64,000 bases of DNA, taken from positions 70,346-134,345 of the forward strand of contig JAEZZR010000002.1 of the NCBI GenBank assembly GCA_023418505.1. Direction: 5' to 3'. Below are positions 8,031 to 16,167 of the stretch, one piece after another (the stretch's first letter is position 1; each line of letters begins with the position of its first letter). Under the pieces are notes generated by a model. The model saw only the letters and a program-made list of their open reading frames with translations. It did no database searches and had not been told where the DNA came from. The position numbers were made by a program, and so were the translations under genes. The DNA comes from Actinomycetes bacterium (GTDB lineage: Bacteria > Actinomycetota > Actinomycetes > Mycobacteriales > Mycobacteriaceae).

Positions 8031-9354
8031 CTTCCAACGTGACATCCACATTGCGGGCGTCCGCGCCGTAACGATCGGATACTGTCAGTGTGACAGTATC
8101 GCCCACTTTATGCGAGCGAATTGCCGCAATTAGTCCCACTCCACTATCAATTGTTCGGCCATCCACCGCAGTAATCAGATCGCCTTCGCGCAAACCAGCT
8201 TGATCTGCTGGTCCTCCTGCCTGCACCTGACCAATCATCGCGCCCGGCTCTGTGCTTTGCACACTGACGTTAGCCAGGATTGCAGGCATGGTTACGGTAC
8301 CGGTTTCAATCAGCTCGTCAGCGATACGCCGCGCCTGTTCAATCGGAATGGCAAATCCAAGACCGATTGAACCTGCTTCCGATTCAGAGCTATTCGACGC
8401 AATAACACTCGGCACACCAATCAGGTGGCCTTCCATATCCACCAGCGCGCCACCAGAGTTGCCGGGGTTAATTGCAGCGTCAGTCTGAATCGCGTCGATA
8501 AATGCGGTTGCTTCGCCACGGCCTGCTACCACTGGGCGGTTCTTCGCAGAGACAATGCCCGTAGTCACAGTAGAGCTCAGCCCCAATGGCGAACCGATCG
8601 CTACCACTTCCTGGCCTACCTGGAGATTCTCAGAGGTGCCCAACGAAATCGGAGTGAGATCCGAAACGCCTTCAATACGAATCACAGCGATATCGGTAGC
8701 GGCATCGCCGGCAACCAGGGTGGCCGCGTGGCGAGTTCCGTCGCTAAGCAACACCTGCATCTGCGCGTTCGGATCGGCAGCAGCGGCGACCACGTGATTA
8801 TTGGTGAGCACCAACCCGTCCGAAGACAGGATCGAGCCCGAACCCGAATAACCCGCGGTAGGAGTGGTGACCTGGATGGAGACCACGGAAGGCAAGACCT
8901 TCTCGGCGACTTCGGCGACCGAGCCTTCTGGAATTGCGGCAGCTTCGGCACCTGGTTCGTCCAAGGCATTGCGCTGCTCGCCGGAGGTGCGCACCGAAGA
9001 CGTAGAAGAATCATTGCTTGACGACGCCAAGTACACGCCAGCACCACCAGCGACACCGCCGACTACGGCACCGGCGAGCACCAAAGCAGAAATCGCAAGC
9101 ATGCTTACTTTACGTCCGCCAGAGTGCTGGGCTTGTTGGGACTCGGGGGTAGCCTGAGGAGCAGCGAATTGCTGTGGTTCGGCTTTTGGCGCGGCATGTG
9201 GTTCGGCATCAGGGTTCGTGTAGAACTCCTGCGTTGACTCGGTGGACGACCACTGCGGCTGGGCGCCCTGCTGAGCGCCCTGCGGATTGTTCGGCTGATC
9301 GCCACCTTGCGGCTGATACGGGGAATTTGGCATGCCACCCACTGTGCCTGACAT
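8020..9354 (-). CDS. pepD: HtrA/PepD-type membrane serine protease with PDZ domain
   Basis: A 444-residue protein: disordered Pro/Gln-rich cytoplasmic region (1-80), one transmembrane segment (85-110), trypsin-like domain with His187 (NNHVV), Asp221 (TDIAV) and Ser300 (NPGNSGG), and a PDZ domain from about 355 to the end (AGLREGDLITAVDGRTI). All catalytic residues are present. In mycobacteria PepD acts in envelope stress and is controlled by MprAB; here it directly follows mprB with a 77-bp gap, in the same order. The end of the gene is expanded into five short repeats. Confidence 0.93.
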   Translation of the reverse strand: MSGTVGGMPNSPYQPQGGDQPNNPQGAQQGAQPQWSSTESTQEFYTNPDAEPHAAPKAEPQQFAAPQATPESQQAQHSGGRKVSMLAISALVLAGAVVGGVAGGAGVYLASSSNDSSTSSVRTSGEQRNALDEPGAEAAAIPEGSVAEVAEKVLPSVVSIQVTTPTAGYSGSGSILSSDGLVLTNNHVVAAAADPNAQMQVLLSDGTRHAATLVAGDAATDIAVIRIEGVSDLTPISLGTSENLQVGQEVVAIGSPLGLSSTVTTGIVSAKNRPVVAGRGEATAFIDAIQTDAAINPGNSGGALVDMEGHLIGVPSVIASNSSESEAGSIGLGFAIPIEQARRIADELIETGTVTMPAILANVSVQSTEPGAMIGQVQAGGPADQAGLREGDLITAVDGRTIDSGVGLIAAIRSHKVGDTVTLTVSDRYGADARNVDVTLEAAN

Positions 9355-9431
9355 CGCTGTTAAATAGATAAGAAGCTGCTGGAACTTTCCTCAATTATCT
9401 CGAATAATTAGCCCGGCAATTTCTGCGCGCT

Positions 9432-10913
9432 TTAAGTGAGATTATTATCTTCTAATAAATGTGGTGCCGGCTGGCCAGGAAGGCGAACTCGCAGTTGAGC
9501 GCCGCCATCGTCGGATTCTTGCACCACGATCGTGCCCCCATTGCGCACAATAACTTGCTTAACAATCGCCAAACCAAGGCCCGAACCCGGCATGGAACGC
9601 GACTGAATCGAACGGTAGAAACGCTCGAAGACTTTTTCGCGATCGGCTTCCGGAATGCCCGGACCCGAATCGGCCACAATAAATTCGGCAATGCCGGCGC
9701 TTTCTTCATCTGCGCGCAAGCGCACTCGCACCACGCCATTTTCTGGCGACCACTTTGCCGCATTATCCAGCAGATTCAGCACTGCCCTACCCAACGCTGC
9801 CGGATCACCGTAGAGGTACCAGGGCTGCAACTCCGTATCGAATTCCACATCAGGACGGCGACGGCGGGCGCGCTCTAGAGAGGTATCGATGACTTCGCGC
9901 AGATCCACTTCCTCAATCACCTGCTGCGGGCCGTCCTCGCGCGCCAGATCGACTAGATCGCCCACCAAGGTGGAGAGTTCCTCGATCTGTGCGATCACAT
10001 CTGCTTCTAAGTCTTGGAGATCTTGCTCCGAGATCGAACCTGAAGGCGAACGCGACGCCATCATCAACAACTCGATGTTTGTGCGCAACGACGTCAGTGG
10101 CGTCTTTAGCTCGTGCCCTGCATCTGCAACGAGTTCCGATTGCTTACGACGCGAGGCCGCCAAAGCCACCACCATGGCATTGAAGCTTCGGGTGAGGTTG
10201 GCTAATTCGTCGTCACCTTCGACTGGAAGCTGGCGCAATTCATCCGTTTCTGCAATGCGATCAGCTGCCCTGCGCAGCCGTGCCACCGGTGTTAAACCGG
10301 CTGTGGCCACCGTGATACCGGCGCCGATGGCGAACAGCACGCCGAACGCCGAAATAATAATCAGCACAAAGGCCAGTGATTGCAGGATCGCCTGCGTCGA
10401 GCTCAAATCTTGTGCCAGCACCAGCGTGGCACCAGAAGGATCGTGCACAGCATAGATGCGACGGCGATTTTCCTCGTCGGTACGGAACGAATCCGGACGA
10501 TAGCCACGTAACACGGCAAGCTCAGGCCCGCCGATAGTAATGGAGTCACCTTTGCCAGTCACGCTGCCCTGGCCGAAGTACATCGCATCCAAGTCCGGGT
10601 TCAGGATCTTCAACCGATCCGAAGTAATCACCGGTTCAATGGCGAATTCGGAGGCATACGGCGAATTGAGCAGCTGATTAGCTTGGTTCGCCAGGTTTTC
10701 ATCGACCTCGCGATACAGCGTGGCCTGCACAGTGATGTAGGCGACCATGGTGAGCAAACCCACGGTAAACGCCACAATCAGTGCAGTAAGAGTGGTCAGC
10801 CGCCACCGCAGCGTAACGATACGCAGCCTGCGGAAGAACATATTGTCCAAGAAGCTGGACTTTTCTTCCTGCATATCGAATTCAGGAACATCGACCTTCG
10901 CTACGTCTGACAC
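9432..10913 (-). CDS. mprB: Sensor histidine kinase MprB-like
   Basis: A 493-residue membrane kinase: transmembrane segments at about 42-64 and 181-205 enclose an extracytoplasmic sensor domain, followed by a HAMP linker, the H-box with His267 (ADAGHELKTPLTSLRTN), the N-box (LNLLDNAAKW), the G-box (VADSGPGIPEADR) and a GSGLGLAIVKQ lid. The neighbour 76 bp upstream is its response regulator. Mycobacterial MprAB responds to envelope stress and controls pepD and sigma factors; the htrA gene just downstream supports the same wiring here. The name is by synteny and similarity. Confidence 0.92.
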   Translation of the reverse strand: MSDVAKVDVPEFDMQEEKSSFLDNMFFRRLRIVTLRWRLTTLTALIVAFTVGLLTMVAYITVQATLYREVDENLANQANQLLNSPYASEFAIEPVITSDRLKILNPDLDAMYFGQGSVTGKGDSITIGGPELAVLRGYRPDSFRTDEENRRRIYAVHDPSGATLVLAQDLSSTQAILQSLAFVLIIISAFGVLFAIGAGITVATAGLTPVARLRRAADRIAETDELRQLPVEGDDELANLTRSFNAMVVALAASRRKQSELVADAGHELKTPLTSLRTNIELLMMASRSPSGSISEQDLQDLEADVIAQIEELSTLVGDLVDLAREDGPQQVIEEVDLREVIDTSLERARRRRPDVEFDTELQPWYLYGDPAALGRAVLNLLDNAAKWSPENGVVRVRLRADEESAGIAEFIVADSGPGIPEADREKVFERFYRSIQSRSMPGSGLGLAIVKQVIVRNGGTIVVQESDDGGAQLRVRLPGQPAPHLLEDNNLT

Positions 10914-10989
10914 AGTGTCATCCTAGGCGCGCTACTAGGCCAGATTGAAACTGGCCTACGCCGTGCCCATAAGTTTTACGGCCACAGAT

Positions 10990-11682
10990 TTACGGCGCAG
11001 TCTCACGCAACACATAGCCCACACCGCGCACCGTGTGGATCAAACGGGTCTCGCCACCCTGCTCGGTCTTGCGACGCAAGTAGCCGATGTAGACCTCAAG
11101 CGCGTTGCCCGAGGTTGGGAAGTCATAACCCCATACGTCTTCCAAAATCGCATTGCGCGACAGCACGCGACGCGGATTGCTCATCAACAATTCCAAAAGC
11201 GCGAACTCGGTACGAGTTAGGCTGATCCGTCGCGAGCCACGGTGTACCTCGCGGGTTTCTGGATCCAAGGTGAGATCTTCAAAAGTCAGCTGCGCTTCGT
11301 CGCCTAAAGCAGTCGGCTCCAGAGCCGCACGACGCAACAACGAACGAACGCGGGCAAGCAGCTCTTCCAAAGCAAATGGCTTCGGCAGGTAGTCATCAGC
11401 ACCGGCGTCCAATCCGGCAACGCGCTCCGAGACGGAATCGCGCGCCGTCAGCATCAACACCGGCAGATCATCGCCTTCACTACGCAAACGACGGCACACG
11501 TCCAAACCATCCAACTTCGGCATCATCACATCCAAGATGGCCAAATCCGGACGATCCTCTTCGATGCGAGCGAGCACCTCTGCTCCGTCGCTAGCTAGCT
11601 CCACCGAATAACCGTTGAACGAAAGCGACCGACGCAGGGATTCGCGAACCGCCTGATCGTCGTCGACTACCAAAATTTTCAT
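10990..11682 (-). CDS. mprA: Response regulator MprA-like (OmpR/PhoB family)
   Basis: The 230-residue protein has a receiver domain (MKILVVDDDQ with the acidic pair, phospho-acceptor Asp51 in AILDVMMPKLDG, and the PKPF lysine near residue 100) and a C-terminal winged-helix DNA-binding domain (LTRTEFALLELLM, then VYIGYLRRKTE and VRGVGYVL). ATG 11682 gives the canonical start; a second ATG at 11691 adds three residues. A terminator for the upstream ribosomal genes ends only about 20 bp before it, so it needs its own promoter within or beyond that hairpin. TTTACGGC is repeated at and after the stop. Confidence 0.92.
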   Translation of the reverse strand: MKILVVDDDQAVRESLRRSLSFNGYSVELASDGAEVLARIEEDRPDLAILDVMMPKLDGLDVCRRLRSEGDDLPVLMLTARDSVSERVAGLDAGADDYLPKPFALEELLARVRSLLRRAALEPTALGDEAQLTFEDLTLDPETREVHRGSRRISLTRTEFALLELLMSNPRRVLSRNAILEDVWGYDFPTSGNALEVYIGYLRRKTEQGGETRLIHTVRGVGYVLRETAP

Positions 11683-11701
11683 ACCCACCATTGTGCACAA
11701 C

Positions 11702-11740
11702 AAAACCCCCGCCTGCCCGGAACACCCAAGCAGACGGGGG
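11702..11740 (-). terminator. Rho-independent terminator after rpmF
   Basis: Read on the minus strand, CCCCCGTCTGC and GCAGGCGGGGG form a G+C-rich stem followed by TTTTG. It lies between the rpmF stop and the mprA start and separates the two units. Confidence 0.85.
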
Positions 11741-11768
11741 TAGAAAATATTGAGAAAACTCTAAGTGA

Positions 11769-11942
11769 TTAGAACTTTTCTACGTCTACCAAGCCAAGCT
11801 TTGCAGCCTTGACCAGACGACGTGGAACGCGAACAACCTCACCGTTGATCTTCACTTCCTGGAGGGCGACATTGTCAGCCTTCCACTGCGAACGACGGAG
11901 ACGGGTGTTGGCACGCGACATGCGGCGCTTTGGAACTGCCAT
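11769..11942 (-). CDS. rpmF: 50S ribosomal protein L32 (cysteine-free form)
   Basis: The 57-residue protein MAVPKRRMSRANTRLRRSQW... is L32, a small structural protein of the large subunit. It lacks the four zinc-ribbon cysteines found in the metal-binding form, so it needs no zinc. It follows rpmE2 by 18 bp with an AAGGAGGG-type ribosome site. Together with the other five genes of this locus it makes up a zinc-independent set. Confidence 0.95.
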   Translation of the reverse strand: MAVPKRRMSRANTRLRRSQWKADNVALQEVKINGEVVRVPRRLVKAAKLGLVDVEKF

Positions 11943-11960
11943 TGTGGAAAACCCTCCTTC

Positions 11961-12224
11961 TTACTTCTTGGAGCGACGTAGGCGGTTGCCGTAACGACGC
12001 TGGAACTTCTCGACGCGACCAGCGGTATCCATCACGCGCTGTGCACCAGTCCAGAATGGGTGCGATTCGCTAGTAACGTCAACCACGATCAATGGGTACT
12101 CTTTGCCGTCTTCCCACTCAACGGTGCGCTCGGAAGTAGCAGTAGAGCGGGTCAAGAACTGGTGACCCGTGCTTGCGTCCTTGAATACCACTGGGTGGTA
12201 GTCAGGGTGGATGTCCTTCTTCAT
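11961..12224 (-). CDS. rpmE2: 50S ribosomal protein L31 type B
   Basis: The 87-residue protein starts MKKDIHPDYHPVVFKD, the signature of type B L31, which replaces the zinc-binding L31 and has no CxxC motif (no cysteine at all here). Type B paralogues are usually induced under zinc shortage through Zur in actinobacteria. It is the first gene of the minus-strand unit rpmE2-rpmF, divergent from rpmB-rpmG-rpsN-rpsR. I see no clear Zur operator in the gap, so regulation is open. Confidence 0.95.
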   Translation of the reverse strand: MKKDIHPDYHPVVFKDASTGHQFLTRSTATSERTVEWEDGKEYPLIVVDVTSESHPFWTGAQRVMDTAGRVEKFQRRYGNRLRRSKK

Positions 12225-12731
12225 TAACTCTCGTTTCCCTCAGGATTGAAACTTCGGGTCGCTTCCTGGACGATTATTATTGCTTTGCGTTTTCGCTTAC
12301 GCGGGTATCGCATGCAGCCCAGAATCGTGCCCGAGTTGGGTAACAGATTGCGAGACAACAATACAGCCCACAAGGCTTAATGCCTAATCTAATACTGTTT
12401 CCCCTACTGTTTGCTGCGGGGATTAGCAATTTCAGGGGCGTACCTGTATGCTCGACAGTCGCTGTTGTCTATTTATTCGTTAGAGTTTGCATTCAACACT
12501 GCAGCAACCCGCGGATCGATAGATGCCACGCATCGCAAGAAGAGTAACTGCCACGAAGGTAGTTGCTAGTAAGAGCCAAAAGCCCAGTGGGCTTTTTTCT
12601 TTTGCAGGCAGCCGAAGGCAGTTACCACGATGCTTGGATATCTAACGGTCCCCAACTGGGGCGCGATATGCGTCGTTAGCAGTTGCAACTGCCTTGCTGG
12701 GTGCAGACCACTAGGAAGCAAAGGAAATCCC
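12225..12731. promoter_or_regulatory. Divergent control region of the ribosomal-protein cluster, with a long rpmB leader
   Basis: The 507-bp gap has no coding frame I would accept. It holds the promoters of rpmE2-rpmF (left) and rpmB-rpsR (right), a strong plus-strand terminator at 12578-12600, and complementary 9-mers on each side: 12544-12552 pairs with 12617-12625, while 12615-12623 pairs with 12687-12695. The middle element is shared, so the two pairings exclude each other, as in a transcription-attenuating leader. An independent small RNA ending at the terminator is the other reading. Confidence 0.5.
12578..12600 (+). terminator. Terminator hairpin in the rpmB leader
   Basis: AAAAGCCC and GGGCTTTT form an 8-bp stem with loop AGT followed by TTCTTTT. 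It lies 130 bp before rpmB with no gene upstream on that strand for about 350 bp, suggesting attenuation or a short RNA. Confidence 0.75.
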
Positions 12732-12968
12732 ATGTCGGCGATTTGCCAGGTCACGGGACGGAAGCCGTCGTTCGGCAAGTCCGTATCCCACTCGCACCGG
12801 CGTACCTCGCGCCGTTGGAACCCCAACGTGCAGCGTAAGAAGTTCTACCTCGCATCTGAAGGTCGCACTATCACCCTGAACGTTTCTCCAAAGGGTTTGA
12901 AGACCATCGACAAGCTCGGTATCGAAGCTGTAGTTGCTCAGATCCGCGCACGTGGGGAGAAGATCTAA
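12732..12968 (+). CDS. rpmB: 50S ribosomal protein L28
   Basis: A 78-residue L28: MSAICQVTGRKPSFGKSVSH then RRTSRRWNPNVQ and a typical RARGEKI end. Only one cysteine is present, so the two-CxxC zinc site of the metal-binding form is absent. AAAGGAAATCCC precedes the ATG at 12732. It is the first gene of rpmB-rpmG-rpsN-rpsR, whose genes touch or are separated by up to 12 bp. A leader with a terminator lies upstream. Confidence 0.95.
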   Translation: MSAICQVTGRKPSFGKSVSHSHRRTSRRWNPNVQRKKFYLASEGRTITLNVSPKGLKTIDKLGIEAVVAQIRARGEKI

Positions 12969-13133
12969 ATGGCACGTAACGATATTCGTCCAATCATCAA
13001 GCTTAAGTCGACCGCTGGCACTGGTTACACCTATGTCACGCGTAAGAACAAGCGGAACACTCCAGATCGCATCACCATCAAGAAGTACGATCCAGTAGTC
13101 CGCAAGCACGTCGAATTCCGCGAGGAGCGCTAA
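12969..13133 (+). CDS. rpmG: 50S ribosomal protein L33 (cysteine-free form)
   Basis: The ATG at 12969 directly follows the rpmB stop. The 54-residue protein MARNDIRPIIKLKSTAGTGY... RITIKKYDPVVRKHVEF is L33 and has no cysteines, unlike the zinc-ribbon form. This places it in the zinc-independent paralogue class. Translation is probably coupled to rpmB. Confidence 0.95.
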   Translation: MARNDIRPIIKLKSTAGTGYTYVTRKNKRNTPDRITIKKYDPVVRKHVEFREER

Positions 13134-13136
13134 TTC

Positions 13137-13442
13137 ATGGCCAAGAAATCTAAGATTGCCAAGAACGAGCAGCGCAAAGAAATCGTCGCTCGTTACGCAG
13201 AGCGTCGCGCTGAACTCAAGCGCATCATCAAGTCCCCTAACAGCACCGACGAAGAGCGGATGGATGCACAGTACGAGCTGAACCGTCAGCCTCGTAACGC
13301 TTCCCCAGTTCGCGTTCGTAACCGTGACGCAGCCGATGGCCGCCCACGTGGTTACCTCCGCAAGTTCGGTTTGTCCCGTGTTCGCATGCGTGAAATGGCT
13401 CACCGTGGCGAACTTCCGGGTGTACGTAAGTCCAGCTGGTAA
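13137..13442 (+). CDS. rpsN: 30S ribosomal protein S14 (zinc-independent form)
   Basis: A 101-residue S14 of the long class, MAKKSKIAKNEQRKEIVARY... ending GLSRVRMREMAHRGELPGVR. It lacks the CxxC pairs of the short zinc-binding S14 and so does not need zinc. It starts 3 bp after the rpmG stop. S14 is a late-assembling protein of the small-subunit head. Confidence 0.96.
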   Translation: MAKKSKIAKNEQRKEIVARYAERRAELKRIIKSPNSTDEERMDAQYELNRQPRNASPVRVRNRDAADGRPRGYLRKFGLSRVRMREMAHRGELPGVRKSSW

Positions 13443-13454
13443 GGAAGGCACCTC

Positions 13455-13706
13455 ATGAAGCGCAATCAGAAGAATTCCAAGGCGCGGATGGAGCAGACCC
13501 GCCGCCCGAAGAAGAACCCACTCAAGGCCGCTGGCGTTGAGAAGGTTGACTACAAGGACATTAACTTGCTGCGTCAGTTCATCTCTGACCGTGGCAAGAT
13601 CCGCTCTCGTCGCGTGACGGGCTTGACCCCACAGCAGCAGCGTCAGGTTGCTACTGCAGTCAAGAACGCCCGCGAGATGGCTTTGCTGCCATTCACCAGC
13701 CGCTAA
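13455..13706 (+). CDS. rpsR: 30S ribosomal protein S18
   Basis: An 83-residue S18 with the conserved core VDYKDINLLRQFISDRGKI and RRVTGLTPQQQRQVATAVKNARE. It carries no cysteines, again the zinc-free form. It closes the four-gene unit and is followed by a terminator at 13777-13812. The 13-mer around its stop (13700-13712) recurs with one change at 13717-13729. Confidence 0.96.
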   Translation: MKRNQKNSKARMEQTRRPKKNPLKAAGVEKVDYKDINLLRQFISDRGKIRSRRVTGLTPQQQRQVATAVKNAREMALLPFTSR

Positions 13707-13776
13707 TTTGGCTCTCCCGCTGATTTGGCGCTGGCTCGCATGACGAACATGTGACGACAGCGTGAAACTTTTCACA

Positions 13777-13812
13777 AACCACATCCACCACCTCGGTGGG
13801 TGTGGTTTTTTA
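13777..13812 (+). terminator. Terminator after rpsR
   Basis: ACCACATCCACC pairs with GGTGGGTGTGGT (one G-T pair) around CTC, followed by TTTTTT. It ends the ribosomal unit before the ABC transporter genes. Confidence 0.88.
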
Positions 13813-13858
13813 ATGTATATACCCATAACTGCCGGGGCGCTTACTAGAGAGATTTCTT

Positions 13859-15073
13859 ATGGCTTTACGACGCTGCTTATCCGCACCCTTGATCGCGCTA
13901 GTGGCAATGATTGCATTGCTCGGGATATTGGTGGCGGGGTGTGGTAGCGGCGGGGATGACGGTGGAAACGGGAACAGCGCTGGTAATGCAAGCGATGCTG
14001 CAAATGCCCACACGATCGAGGACGTCGCCGGACGGGAGGTGTCCGTGCCAGAGCAGATCGAGCGCGTAATCCTCGGCGAAGGCCGAGCTGTGTTTGCTAC
14101 TGCGGTGCTCAATCCTGATGATCCTTTCCAGCACGTCGTAGGCGTAGGCAGCGATCTGCACGAAGCTGCACCCACGTTCGAAGAACAAGTACTCGAAGTA
14201 GCGCCACATGGCAGCGATATCGCCGTAGTTGGCAACTTCGGCAAGGGTGATGTGACGGTAGAAAACCTTCTCTCCCTGGATCCCGATGTATTGGTGCTCA
14301 CGCTCGACCACCGGGATACTCTGGCCGATACTGGCTTCTTAACTCAGCTGGATTCTGTGGACATTCCCTATGTGTTTATCGATTTTCGCCAAGACCCCAT
14401 CGCCAATACGCCTAAATCTGCGGAACTGTTAGGCAAGCTTTTTGGCGCGGAAGAGCGCGCTGCCGATTTCGCTGGCTATTACGAAAACCAAGTATCCCAA
14501 GTGACTGATCGATTGGCTCAGCTGGAAGATCCTGCCGCTGAGAAACCAGAGGTCTTCCTGTGGCGTGCCGCTGGCATGATGGATTGCTGCTCCACGATGA
14601 AGGATGTGAATCTGGGTAACCTGCTTACCGTTGCTGGTGGCCGCAATATGGGCGACGAGCTACTGGATACCGAATTCGGCCAGATCACTCCAGAAAAACT
14701 CATCTCGATTCAGCCGGAGCAAATCATTGTTACTGGTGGTGCCTGGGCAACGGATAATGATCAGCCAACGTCTTACGTACCACTGGGCTACAACGCCACA
14801 CAGGATAAGGCCGAAGCAGGTTTGGCAGGTTTGCTGGAAACTCCTGGGTTTTCCGAGCTGACCGCTCCAGCGTCGGGAGGCTTCCATGCCATCTACCACC
14901 AGTTCTATCACTCGCCATATAACTTCATAGCACTAGCGCAATACGCGAAATGGCTGCACCCCGAACTGTTCGCGGATCTAGATCCAGAGCAGATTTTCGT
15001 AGACTTCCACCAGCAGTGGTTGCCATTTGCATACTCTGGCACGTTTTTCGTAACCGATACTCCAGCCGAGTAA
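13859..15073 (+). CDS. Iron-type ABC transporter, substrate-binding lipoprotein
   Basis: The 404-residue protein begins with a signal peptide and lipobox LVAGC (Cys near residue 28), then the start of a type III binding fold (TIEDVAGREVSVPEQIERVI), LLSLDPDVLVL and GGRNMGDELL, the pattern of FepB/BtuF-type receptors. Such receptors bind ferric siderophores, haem, cobalamin or metal chelates; the ligand is not readable. The C-terminal region is longer than usual, with many aromatic and His residues (GGFHAIYHQFYHSPYNFI). It is the first gene of a three-gene importer with spacings of 12 and 11 bp. Its second to fifth codons contain the GCTTTACGACG motif. Confidence 0.88.
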   Translation: MALRRCLSAPLIALVAMIALLGILVAGCGSGGDDGGNGNSAGNASDAANAHTIEDVAGREVSVPEQIERVILGEGRAVFATAVLNPDDPFQHVVGVGSDLHEAAPTFEEQVLEVAPHGSDIAVVGNFGKGDVTVENLLSLDPDVLVLTLDHRDTLADTGFLTQLDSVDIPYVFIDFRQDPIANTPKSAELLGKLFGAEERAADFAGYYENQVSQVTDRLAQLEDPAAEKPEVFLWRAAGMMDCCSTMKDVNLGNLLTVAGGRNMGDELLDTEFGQITPEKLISIQPEQIIVTGGAWATDNDQPTSYVPLGYNATQDKAEAGLAGLLETPGFSELTAPASGGFHAIYHQFYHSPYNFIALAQYAKWLHPELFADLDPEQIFVDFHQQWLPFAYSGTFFVTDTPAE

Positions 15074-15085
15074 GGTTCGCGATTC

Positions 15086-16156
15086 GTGGCTCAGAAGACA
15101 ACTCGCGACGGCGTCGCTAGCTATCGCAGCCGCAGCAGACGCAAGCTAGTTGCGATCGCAGTGCTGTGCTGTATGGCATTTGGCGCGTTCGTGGTGGCCA
15201 CGATGGTAGGTCCCTTCACAATCCCCGGTGGCACCGTAATCCGCGGGTTGTTTCAACCGGAAGCGCTCGATACCACCACCCGAACCGTGCTGTGGGAGCT
15301 GCGCTTTCCGATGTCCGTGATGGCAGTGCTGATCGGCGCATCGCTGGCGCTGGCGGGCTGCCAGATGCAAACTATTTTGGACAATCCCCTGGCTGAACCT
15401 TTCACCCTCGGCGTATCTGCTGCAGCGGCCTGCGGTGGTGCAGCTGCCATTGTGCTGAATTGGCACTTGGTAGCCCAGCCACAATTCAATCTGAGCCTAA
15501 TCGCCTGGCTCTCGTCCTTCTTAGCCGTAGCGATTATCGTCAGTGCTTCGATCTGGCGTGGTGCTGGTGCTGAATCGATGATTCTGCTTGGCATCGCATT
15601 GGTGTTTCTCTTCCAGGCGTTACTGGCACTGCTGCAATATCGTGCTTCTCCGGAAGCTCTGCAGCAGATCATCTTCTGGACGATGGGATCACTCCAACGT
15701 GCCACGTGGACTGCGAATGGAATAATCCTGGCTGCACTGATGATCGCGGTTCCGTTTACCTTTGCGATGTCCTGGCAACTCACTGCACTGCGCCTGGGAT
15801 CGGAGCGTGCTGCTGCCCTGGGTATCAATGTCACGGCCTTACGCGTAATCACGATGGTGGTAGCAAGCCTGTTGGCCGCAACCGCCGTAGCTTTTGCGGG
15901 CATCATCGGTTTTATCGGCTTGGTGGCCCCGCACATTGCCCGGCTTTTAGTCGGCGAGGATCAGCGCTACTTTGCGCCGGCCTCGATGGCAGCAGGCGCT
16001 GCGGTGATGGCAATCGCACATGCCGTATCCATCACTGTGGTACCTGGTGTTGCCATTCCGATCGGCATTGTCACCGCGCTGGTCGGTGTGCCGTTCTTCG
16101 TCGTGTTAATTTTCTCCCGGCGCGGAAATCACAGCCGAGCTAGGCAGCAAGGTTAA
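15086..16156 (+). CDS. FecCD-family ABC transporter permease
   Basis: A 356-residue permease with about nine hydrophobic segments and the family signatures LALAGCQMQTILDNPLAEPFTLG and GFIGLVAPHIARLLVGEDQRY. A GTG start at 15086 is used; the first 22 residues are basic and cytoplasmic. It forms the channel for the receptor just upstream and pairs with the ATPase 11 bp downstream. A homodimer of this one permease is likely because no second permease gene follows. Confidence 0.92.
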   Translation: MAQKTTRDGVASYRSRSRRKLVAIAVLCCMAFGAFVVATMVGPFTIPGGTVIRGLFQPEALDTTTRTVLWELRFPMSVMAVLIGASLALAGCQMQTILDNPLAEPFTLGVSAAAACGGAAAIVLNWHLVAQPQFNLSLIAWLSSFLAVAIIVSASIWRGAGAESMILLGIALVFLFQALLALLQYRASPEALQQIIFWTMGSLQRATWTANGIILAALMIAVPFTFAMSWQLTALRLGSERAAALGINVTALRVITMVVASLLAATAVAFAGIIGFIGLVAPHIARLLVGEDQRYFAPASMAAGAAVMAIAHAVSITVVPGVAIPIGIVTALVGVPFFVVLIFSRRGNHSRARQQG

Positions 16157-16167
16157 GGGGTGCACTC

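Noticed and set aside
12711..13826. 371-residue minus-strand frame over the ribosomal genes
   Set aside because: It lies antisense to rpmB-rpmG-rpsN-rpsR, which are certain, and its composition is that of a reverse shadow.
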